NCBI GenBank assembly: GCA_003023125.1
Contig: PXSY01000172.1
Span: 1 to 8,982 of the forward strand
Direction: 5' to 3'
Length of the DNA stretch: 8,982 nucleotides
Source of the DNA: Bacteroidetes bacterium QH_10_64_19
GTDB taxonomy: Bacteria; Bacteroidota; Rhodothermia; Rhodothermales; Salinibacteraceae
Below the pieces are notes generated by a model. That model had not been told where the DNA came from and made no database searches. It saw nothing but the letters and a program-made list of their open reading frames with translations. Each line of letters starts with the position of its first letter. Position 1 is the stretch's first letter. Of the stretch, positions 1-5,281 are shown in pieces. The position numbers and the translations under genes are program-made.

Positions 1-1233
1 TCTGGCGAGGCCCTCGCGCAGGTCGTCATGGGTACGCTGCGGGGAATGGGCTGCGACGTGGTGGACGTTGGGCTGGCCGCCACCCCAACCGTCGAGATGG
101 CGGTGCTCCGGGAAAACGCGACGGGGGGCGTCGTCCTGAGTGCCTCGCACAACCCGGAAGAGTGGAACGCCCTCAAGTTGTTCAATGAACGGGGCGAGTT
201 TTTGACCCCGGATCAGGGAGACACCGTGATTGACCGGGCGAACGCCGCCGAGGCGACGCCGGTGACGTACGCCGACCTGGGCGGCTACCGGTCGCACAAC
301 GCCCTCCCCGATCACATCGACGAAATTCTGGCCCTCGACCTCATTCGTCCGGAGCGGATTGCCTCCGAAAACCTGACGGTGGTCGTCGACGGGATCAACT
401 CGGTGGGCGGCGTGGCCCTGCCCCGCCTTCTGCATCGGCTGGGCGTGGCGGAAGAAAACGTCCACTGTCTGCACTGCGAGCCTACAGGCCACTTTGCCCA
501 TCCGGCCGAGCCGCGCCCCGCCCATCTCACCGAACTGACGGCCGCCGTCCCCGAGCACGACGCCGACCTCGGGCTGGCTGTCGATCCCGACGTGGACCGT
601 CTGGCCCTCGTCGATGAACAAGGCCGATTCATGCTCGAAGAACTGACGCAGGTCCTGGCGGCCGACTTCATCTGGCAACACCGCGAGGGCCCCTTCGTCA
701 CCAACCTCTCCTCGTCCCGGGCCATCGAGGATGTGGCCGCCCGGCACGACCAGCCGGTGTACCGCTCGGCCGTCGGCGAGATCAACGTCGTGGAGCGGAT
801 GAAGGCGGTCGACGCCGTGCTGGGCGGCGAAGGCAACGGGGGCGTGATCCTGCCTGATCTGCACCATGGTCGGGACGCCCTCGCAGGCACGGCCCTCATT
901 CTTCAGCACCTCGCGGACTCGGGCCGCTCGCTGGGCGACCACCACGACGCCCTGCCCCACTACGCCATGGCAAAGGAGAACCTCCCGCTCCCCGGCGTAG
1001 CGCCCGACCACCTGCTCTCCACGCTGGCGGAGCACTACGACGGGGACGACCGGTCGACCCTCGATGGCCTCAAGATTGATTTTGCCGACTCCTGGGTGCA
1101 CATGCGTCCGTCCAACACGGAGCCGGTCCTGCGGGTGTACACGGAGGCCCCCACCGACGAGGACGCTCAGGCGCTGGCGGGCCATTTCAAGGGAGAGTTG
1201 CAGGAGGTGATCGACAGCCTCGACGAGGAGTAA
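1..1233 (+). CDS. glmM: Phosphoglucosamine mutase (GlmM-type phosphohexomutase), 5' end outside window
   Basis: Converts glucosamine-6-phosphate to glucosamine-1-phosphate in the cytoplasm, on the route to UDP-GlcNAc and peptidoglycan. The frame is open from base 1, so the ATG at 28 is internal. By comparison with Bacteroidota GlmM (about 460 residues), roughly 55-60 N-terminal residues are missing; 410 are present. The family landmarks are all visible: the phosphoserine loop SASHNP with catalytic Ser at 145-147, the metal loop DPDVDR at 583-600, the sugar loop GEGNGG at 826-843 and the phosphate-binding RPSNTEP at 1105-1125. GEGNGG and the overall sequence match the Bacteroidota GlmM group rather than the E. 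coli type, where the loop is GEQSGH. A phosphomannomutase/phosphoglucomutase role cannot be excluded from sequence, so family membership is firm and substrate less so. No convincing terminator follows; the next 217 bases carry a promoter candidate for the downstream genes. Confidence 0.9.
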   Translation, partial: SGEALAQVVMGTLRGMGCDVVDVGLAATPTVEMAVLRENATGGVVLSASHNPEEWNALKLFNERGEFLTPDQGDTVIDRANAAEATPVTYADLGGYRSHNALPDHIDEILALDLIRPERIASENLTVVVDGINSVGGVALPRLLHRLGVAEENVHCLHCEPTGHFAHPAEPRPAHLTELTAAVPEHDADLGLAVDPDVDRLALVDEQGRFMLEELTQVLAADFIWQHREGPFVTNLSSSRAIEDVAARHDQPVYRSAVGEINVVERMKAVDAVLGGEGNGGVILPDLHHGRDALAGTALILQHLADSGRSLGDHHDALPHYAMAKENLPLPGVAPDHLLSTLAEHYDGDDRSTLDGLKIDFADSWVHMRPSNTEPVLRVYTEAPTDEDAQALAGHFKGELQEVIDSLDEE

Positions 1234-1287
1234 CGGCAGGGCGACGGTTCTTTCTTCAGTCCTCCCGCGCGCTGCCCCCCTCCGCAG

Positions 1288-1316
1288 TTGACAGACGACA
1301 CATCGAACGGCACAAT
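1288..1316 (+). promoter_or_regulatory. Candidate sigma-70-type promoter for the 1451-3286 gene pair
   Basis: A perfect TTGACA (1288-1293) is followed after exactly 17 bases by CACAAT (1311-1316), a 4/6 match to TATAAT including the essential second A and last T. It lies between glmM and the small coiled-coil gene, and would give a leader of about 125-130 bases containing the hairpin at 1361-1384. Bacteroidota primary sigma factors usually prefer TTTG/TAnnTTTG, so the fit to the classical consensus may be partly fortuitous. Confidence 0.45.
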
Positions 1317-1360
1317 CCGAACCGTGCCGTGTGTGTAATGAGTAACGATCGTCGGGATCA

Positions 1361-1384
1361 GTTGGTGTCTCATTCCGCACCAAC
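1361..1384 (+). promoter_or_regulatory. Perfect 7-bp inverted repeat / hairpin in the leader
   Basis: GTTGGTG (1361-1367) and CACCAAC (1378-1384) are exact inverse complements around a 10-base loop, and the 8-bp palindrome CGTTAACG (1384-1391) follows directly. There is no T-run after the stem, so it does not look like an intrinsic terminator for glmM. Its position between the candidate promoter and the start at 1451 suits an operator or leader structure. Function is inferred only. Confidence 0.4.
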
Positions 1385-1425
1385 GTTAACGCTGTCGCTC
1401 ACCTTCTCACAAATCGCGGCTTCTG

Positions 1426-1539
1426 TCTCCGTCTCCGACCCACCCCAGCCATGCCCAGCGATGGACCGCCTCAACACGACCCCGAATGGTTGCAATCGCA
1501 GTGGAACGAACTGTCGGACATTCTCTCCGTCTCCGACCC
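1426..1539 (+). repeat. 16-bp direct repeat spanning leader and coding region
   Basis: TCTCCGTCTCCGACCC occurs at 1426-1441, just before the start codon at 1451, and again at 1524-1539 inside the gene, where it encodes part of LSVSDP. The copies are identical over 16 bases and start 98 bases apart, so they are not in the same reading phase. This suggests a small local duplication or slippage event. No function is evident. Confidence 0.6.
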
Positions 1540-1714
1540 CGATCAGGTCGTAGATCAGGTTCGGGAACTCCAGGATCAGGTTGACGCCCTGACGGATCAG
1601 CAGGAGGCGCTCGTGGAGGCGGGCATGAAAGACTCCGAGCAGGCCCTCTGCATGATTGAAAACATGGCGGATCAGCTCGAGGAATTGTACGCCGAGCGCG
1701 TGTCAGACACGTGA
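1451..1714 (+). CDS. Small acidic coiled-coil protein of unknown function
   Basis: An 87-residue protein I do not recognise. It is extremely acidic (22 Asp/Glu against 3 Lys/Arg), typical of cytoplasmic proteins in salt-in halophiles. Residues about 30-80 look helical and coiled-coil, with hydrophobics spaced as heptads. Asp-Gln dipeptides occur at residues 31, 35, 42, 49 and 74; those at 35, 42 and 49 are exactly seven residues apart. There is no signal peptide, membrane segment or cysteine motif; the only Cys is residue 67. The ATG at 1451 has no Shine-Dalgarno, like the other genes here. The stop is 36 bases before the acyl-CoA synthetase, so the two are probably one transcript. The compositional match to the neighbours and the coherent acidic helix argue that it is real. 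It could be a small scaffold or partner protein, but nothing in the sequence shows this. Confidence 0.75.
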   Translation: MPSDGPPQHDPEWLQSQWNELSDILSVSDPDQVVDQVRELQDQVDALTDQQEALVEAGMKDSEQALCMIENMADQLEELYAERVSDT

Positions 1715-1750
1715 GGCGTTCCCGTTCAGTGCCCCGGTAGACCGTTCTCC

Positions 1751-3286
1751 ATGATGCGGACCGAGACCTCCTCCCCTTCGGAACGCCCCACGCGTCCCTC
1801 CCCCACCGACAGCCCGGAGGTCGTCGAGGCGATCCGGGACGCCCAGTCTCAGTCTCCGCCCGCTGGGTCCGCGCCCACCGACAATCCGTGGCGCCCGCTT
1901 CTCTACCAGTGCCTCCGCGAGGAAGGACTGCCAGCCCTGATTGCCGACGACACCATCACGCCGGGCGGCTCCCTCTGGACCGGGGCGCGCCTCTGGACCG
2001 GAGCGTTTCGGGAGATGTCGCTGCGGACTGGGGACCGGCTCGTCATCGCGCTGCCCCCCTCCACCGCGTTCGTGCAGGTTCTTGTCGCGGCGCTCTGGGA
2101 GGGCGTCACCATTGCCCTCGCCCCCCCAGGAGACGATCCCGATCAGTTGTGCTCATCGCTCGACGCCCGCGCTGCCGTCGCTTCCAAGGCCGGGCCACAC
2201 ACCTGGACGGCCGATCCGTGCGCAGGCCCGGCGTCCGCTCCCGAGACGCTCCGCCCGGCAGACCGGGAACGCACGCCCGACGTGCGGTTTCTGCTGCGCA
2301 CCTCGGGCACCACGCAACTGGCGCGGTGGATTGCCCTCTCGGACCGCAACGTGCTGGCGGTCCTGGCGAGCCACCTTCCTCGCTTTGCGCTTCGGGAAGC
2401 GCGCGTCCTGTCGGTGCTGCCCTGGTCGCACGCCTTCGGGCTGGTGCTGGAGTTCTTCCCGGCACTGCTGGCCGGGGCCGAGATTATCCGCGATCCGGAG
2501 GGCGGACGCGACCCGTCGTCGCTTCTCTCGCTGGCCGAGAGGTGGAGTGCGACCCACCTGTCCGCCGTGCCGCTTACGATTCAGCGACTGCTGGAGCACG
2601 AGGATGGGGCGGCCCTTCTCGACCAGCTGCACGGCGGCATCGTGGGCGGCGCGCCGGTGCCCGGTCCACTCGCCGACCGCCTGTCGGAGACGTGCCTCCG
2701 AGCCGGATACGGGCAGACCGAAGCCGCGCCCGGCATCACGCTCGGGCCGCCGGGGAAATGGGCCGCGAACTATCTCGGGCAGCCGCTGGGCTGTCGGGTC
2801 GAGGTGGCCGAGGACGGCGAACTTCTCTTCGAGGGCCCCAACGCCTGCGTCGGCGTCTGGCACCGCGACGAGGGCCTTGAACGTGCCTCGCCGGACCGGA
2901 CCGTCCACACCGGCGACCTCGTCCGCCGCGACGGCGACGACTTGTTCTTCGAGGGACGCAAGGACACATCGTTCAAGCTGTCCAATGGCCGCCTCGTGCG
3001 GGCGGGCACTTGGGAAGCGCGACTCACGAGCACCTATCCGTTCCTGCACGACGCGCTCCTGTTTACCCCGAACGGAGCCGACATCGCCGTCGCCCTCTGT
3101 GCCGACCGTGCCGAAACCGAGGTGCCATCTGAGGACGACGTCCGCGACCTGCTCGGCGCCCTGGGCCATCGGCTCGCCGGGATCACGGTCGTTCCCCCGC
3201 AGGAGTGGACCCAGCGTCCGAAAGGCACGGTACACCGCAACACAATGGCCCGCCGACTCCGGAACGCCGCCTTCTCCCCGGACTGA
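1751..3286 (+). CDS. AMP-forming acyl-CoA synthetase / AMP-dependent ligase
   Basis: ANL-superfamily enzyme of 511 residues (family usually about 500-560). It should activate a carboxylic acid with ATP to an acyl-adenylate and pass it to CoA or another thiol; the substrate is not predictable. Core motifs in order: TSGTTQLARW at residues 184-193 (A3 phosphate loop), LPWSHAFG at 223-230, GYGQTE at 319-324 (A5), TGDL at 387-390 (A7), GRKDTSFKLSNGR at 402-414 (hinge, A8), and PKGTVHRN at 490-497 with the catalytic Lys at 491 (A10). The A3 loop is unusual: the standard form is TSGTTG followed by a Pro-Lys pair, and here Gln replaces the last Gly and Ala-Arg stands where Pro-Lys is normal. Residues 1-46 are Ser/Pro-rich and probably disordered. 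Start is ATG ATG at 1751/1754 without Shine-Dalgarno. Fatty-acid, aryl or polyketide-related activation are all possible. Confidence 0.85.
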   Translation: MMRTETSSPSERPTRPSPTDSPEVVEAIRDAQSQSPPAGSAPTDNPWRPLLYQCLREEGLPALIADDTITPGGSLWTGARLWTGAFREMSLRTGDRLVIALPPSTAFVQVLVAALWEGVTIALAPPGDDPDQLCSSLDARAAVASKAGPHTWTADPCAGPASAPETLRPADRERTPDVRFLLRTSGTTQLARWIALSDRNVLAVLASHLPRFALREARVLSVLPWSHAFGLVLEFFPALLAGAEIIRDPEGGRDPSSLLSLAERWSATHLSAVPLTIQRLLEHEDGAALLDQLHGGIVGGAPVPGPLADRLSETCLRAGYGQTEAAPGITLGPPGKWAANYLGQPLGCRVEVAEDGELLFEGPNACVGVWHRDEGLERASPDRTVHTGDLVRRDGDDLFFEGRKDTSFKLSNGRLVRAGTWEARLTSTYPFLHDALLFTPNGADIAVALCADRAETEVPSEDDVRDLLGALGHRLAGITVVPPQEWTQRPKGTVHRNTMARRLRNAAFSPD

Positions 3287-3345
3287 CTCGCCCATACCAG
3301 TCGACTCGCAGCATCGTGTAGCACCTCCGTCCCTGCCTCCGCGCT

Positions 3346-3376
3346 TCCAAACCTCCACACCTCCAAACCTCCACAC
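3346..3376 (+). repeat. 16-bp tandem repeat, CCTCC-rich
   Basis: TCCAAACCTCCACAC is present at 3346-3360 and 3362-3376, a tandem repeat of period 16 with nearly two full copies. It lies in the 103-base gap between the acyl-CoA synthetase and the DUF427 start at 3390. Each copy contains CCTCC, the complement of a Shine-Dalgarno core. Nothing else in this gap is recognisable. Confidence 0.75.
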
Positions 3377-3389
3377 TTTCCCCAGTAGC

Positions 3390-3840
3390 ATGCCCACCCC
3401 CAAAGAACCAGGCCCCGGCCAGGAATCGGTCTGGGACTATCCGCGCCCCCCGGCCCTCGAACCCGTCGAGAAGCAAATTCGGGTCGTCTTCAGCGACACG
3501 ACGATTGCCGCCGGTCTACTACCTGCCGCCCGAGGACATCGCGACCGCGCATCTGGAGCAGGAGCGCCGGACGACGATGTGTGAGTTTAAGGGCCGCGCC
3601 GTGTACCACACCGTCACCGTCGGCGATCGATCGGCCCAGAGCGCCGGCTGGAGCTACCCCAACCCCGTCGACCGCTACGCCGAACTCGCCGACCACGTTG
3701 CCTTCTACCCCAGCAAGATGGACGCCTGCTACGTAGGGGATGAGGAGGCGCGCGCCCAGGGAAGCGACTTTTACGGCGGCTGGATCACCGACGACATCGT
3801 CGGTCCCTTCAAGGGCGCGCCGGGCACCATGGGCTGGTAG
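3390..3840 (+). pseudogene. DUF427-family protein, frameshifted by an internal deletion of about 41 bp
   Basis: Two reading frames together make one DUF427 (PF04248-type) protein. The first part (3390-3509, 40 residues) gives the usual N-terminus with ESVWDYPRPP and ending FSDTTIA. The second (3508-3837, 110 residues, stop 3838-3840) continues with PPVYYLPPEDI, CEFKG and the family C-terminus FYGGWI...VGPFKG.PGTMGW. From memory of the family, about 13 residues (an aromatic/Arg-rich stretch ending in a segment like LETSH) normally lie between them. The frame change needs a loss of 3n+2 bases, and 41 fits exactly. The junction at 3507-3513 is a GCC/CCG-rich run that could have served as microhomology. 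As it stands, translation from 3390 leaves frame and stops at 3584. The C-terminal part could only be made from a TTG at 3505. The biochemical role of DUF427 is unknown. A real deletion, strain variation or assembly collapse are all possible. Confidence 0.85.
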
Positions 3841-3870
3841 CCGACGCCCCGCTCCAGCCTGTGGGGTCGG
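3841..3870. terminator. Possible hairpin between convergent genes
   Basis: The 35-base gap between the DUF427 stop (3840) and the minus-strand stop (3876) holds an 8-bp stem, CCGAC(G)CCC at 3841-3849 against GGGGTCGG at 3863-3870, with one bulged G and a 13-base loop. It would fold on either transcript and could help end both. There is no T-run on either side, so it is at most a weak, non-canonical terminator. Confidence 0.3.
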
Positions 3871-3875
3871 GCCTG

Positions 3876-5069
3876 TCAGACCTGGGAGAGTGCGTGCTCG
3901 AGGTCGTCGCGGAGGTCCGCGAACGTCTCAACGCCCACACTGAGCCGAATCAGGGAATCGGTCAGGCCGATCTTCTTCCGCTCCGCGGCGGGGATGGAGG
4001 CGTGGGTCATGGAGGCCGGGTGCTCGATGAGGCTCTCCACGCCGCCCAGGCTCTCGGCGAGCGTAAAGACATCGACGGCGTCCAGGATGGCGAGCGCCTT
4101 GTCCATGTCGTCGTCGGCCAGCTCGAAGGACAGCATGCCGCCGTAGTCCGACATCTGCTTCTGGGCGAGGGCGTGGCCCGGGTGCGACGGCAGACCCGGA
4201 TACCGAACGTGACCGACTTTGGGATGCGCGTCGAGCATCTGGGCGAGCCGCCGCGCGCTGTCGCAGTGCTGCTCCATCCGCAGGTGGAGCGTCTTGGTGC
4301 CGCGCAGGGTCAGGAAACAGTCCATGGGACCGGGAGACGCGCCGGTGCTCTTCACCTGAAACCGCAACTTCTCCGCCCACTCGTCGGAATTGGTGCACAC
4401 AGCCCCGAGGATGAGGTCGGAGTGTCCGCCCAGGTACTTGGTCGCGGAATGCAGCACCAGATCTGCGCCGTGGGCGAGTGGCTGCTGGAGATAAGGCGTG
4501 GCAAAGGTATTGTCCACCGCGACGGTGATGTCGTGGGCGTGGGCCCGCTCGCTCAGGGCCTCAATGTCGACGAGGCGCATGAGAGGATTGGTCGGCGTTT
4601 CCACCCAGAGAAGCGTTGTGGCGTCGGTAAAGGCCGCCGTGACCGCGTCCGGGTCGCTCATGTCCACGAACGAAGTCTCAATGCCGAGCGGCTCGAAGAC
4701 CTCCCGGAGGAGCCGATAGGTGCCGCCGTAAAGGTCATCTGTCGCCACCACGTGATCACCCGGGCGCAGGCTCTTCACGATGGCGTCGATGCCGGCCACC
4801 CCGGAACTGAAGGCGATGCCATGCTTGGCCCCTTCCAGGTCGGCGAGATTGCCCTCGAGGGCGGTGCGGGTAGGATTGGAAACGCGTGAGTACTCGTGTC
4901 CCTTGTGCTCTCCGGGCGCCGCCTGCGCGTAGGTCGAGGTCTGGTAGATGGGCGTCATCACGGCGCCGGTCGCCGGGTCGGGCTGCTGTCCGGCGTGCAC
5001 GGCCCGCGTCCCGAATCCATCGAGGGCGCCGTTCTGCTGATCGTCTGATGCTGAGTCCGAATCTGCCAT
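3876..5069 (-). CDS. metB: Cystathionine gamma-synthase / gamma-lyase family PLP enzyme
   Basis: Cys/Met metabolism PLP enzyme of 397 residues, full length for the family, cytoplasmic and expected to be tetrameric. It acts in transsulfuration between homoserine derivatives, cystathionine and cysteine. Visible residues: Tyr60 and Arg62 in YSRVSNPT (phosphate of the neighbouring subunit's PLP), Tyr114 in DDLYGGT (ring stacking), Asp186 in VDNTFATP (pyridine nitrogen) and the Schiff-base Lys211 in [11 protein letters not shown]. The C-terminal [19 protein letters not shown] carries Glu339, typical of cystathionine gamma-synthase and gamma-lyase. Methionine gamma-lyase is unlikely, since it has Cys after LYG where this has Gly. 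Synthase and lyase cannot be separated by sequence, so the symbol is provisional. I chose the ATG at 5069 because the open frame upstream to 5333 has no family similarity and looks non-coding. No Shine-Dalgarno. The leader (5070-5281) has a strong hairpin and a palindrome that could regulate it. Confidence 0.9.
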   Translation of the reverse strand: MADSDSASDDQQNGALDGFGTRAVHAGQQPDPATGAVMTPIYQTSTYAQAAPGEHKGHEYSRVSNPTRTALEGNLADLEGAKHGIAFSSGVAGIDAIVKSLRPGDHVVATDDLYGGTYRLLREVFEPLGIETSFVDMSDPDAVTAAFTDATTLLWVETPTNPLMRLVDIEALSERAHAHDITVAVDNTFATPYLQQPLAHGADLVLHSATKYLGGHSDLILGAVCTNSDEWAEKLRFQVKSTGASPGPMDCFLTLRGTKTLHLRMEQHCDSARRLAQMLDAHPKVGHVRYPGLPSHPGHALAQKQMSDYGGMLSFELADDDMDKALAILDAVDVFTLAESLGGVESLIEHPASMTHASIPAAERKKIGLTDSLIRLSVGVETFADLRDDLEHALSQV

Positions 5070-5136
5070 GGGTGCGTGGATGCTGCGAGAGAAATACGGC
5101 CGTCGAGTCGATACGTCCGTAAAAGCGTCCTGCTTG

Positions 5137-5146
5137 GAAGCGCTTC
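5137..5146. promoter_or_regulatory. 10-bp perfect palindrome upstream of the cystathionine enzyme
   Basis: GAAGCGCTTC is a perfect palindrome 68 bases upstream of the start at 5069. It sits in the 212-base gap between the TPR gene and the PLP enzyme gene, where a promoter would be expected, and could be an operator half-site pair. No known binding-site consensus is recognised. Confidence 0.3.
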
Positions 5147-5200
5147 TACACAGTACGCCCCATCGTGATGAGCCGCGCTGCGACCATCCCGCAATACCAC

Positions 5201-5230
5201 GCCCCGAGCCTCCCATCGGAGACCCGGGGC
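5201..5230 (-). promoter_or_regulatory. Strong 13-bp hairpin in the metB leader / TPR-gene 3' region
   Basis: Read on the minus strand, 5230-5201 folds into a 13-bp stem closed by the 4-base loop GATG. It has eleven Watson-Crick pairs and two G-U pairs. The same bases on the plus strand give two A-C mismatches instead, so the fold is clearly better as minus-strand RNA, the direction in which both flanking genes are transcribed. It starts 52 bases after the TPR stop codon and lies about 130 bases before the metB-like start. No U-run follows. It could be a 3'-end stabiliser or Rho-linked terminator of the TPR mRNA, or a leader element of the PLP enzyme. I do not recognise a known riboswitch. 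Confidence 0.55.
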
Positions 5231-5281
5231 GACAACGCGGAGAGCGCGGCATCAATCCGAGCGGCATGAGCGGAAGGATCG

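Noticed and set aside
1235..1276. Possible terminator after glmM (GGCAG ... CTGCC)
   Set aside because: Only five pairs around a loop of more than 30 bases and no T-run; not convincing.
2153..3403. Long minus-strand open frame (416 codons) opposite the acyl-CoA synthetase
   Set aside because: It is antisense to a gene with clear ANL motifs, its product shows no domain, and such open antisense frames are common in high-GC coding DNA.
1941..3584. Plus-strand open frame of 547 codons overlapping the acyl-CoA synthetase
   Set aside because: Most of it is a frame shadow rich in Arg, Pro and Ser. Only its last part, from 3390, is genuine DUF427 coding sequence.
3861..4889. Plus-strand open frame of 342 codons opposite the cystathionine enzyme
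   Set aside because: Antisense shadow of a strongly conserved PLP enzyme.
5070..5281. SAM riboswitch before the metB-like gene
   Set aside because: The strong hairpin is there, but I could not find the conserved multi-stem arrangement or signature bases of a SAM riboswitch. Kept only as an unassigned hairpin.
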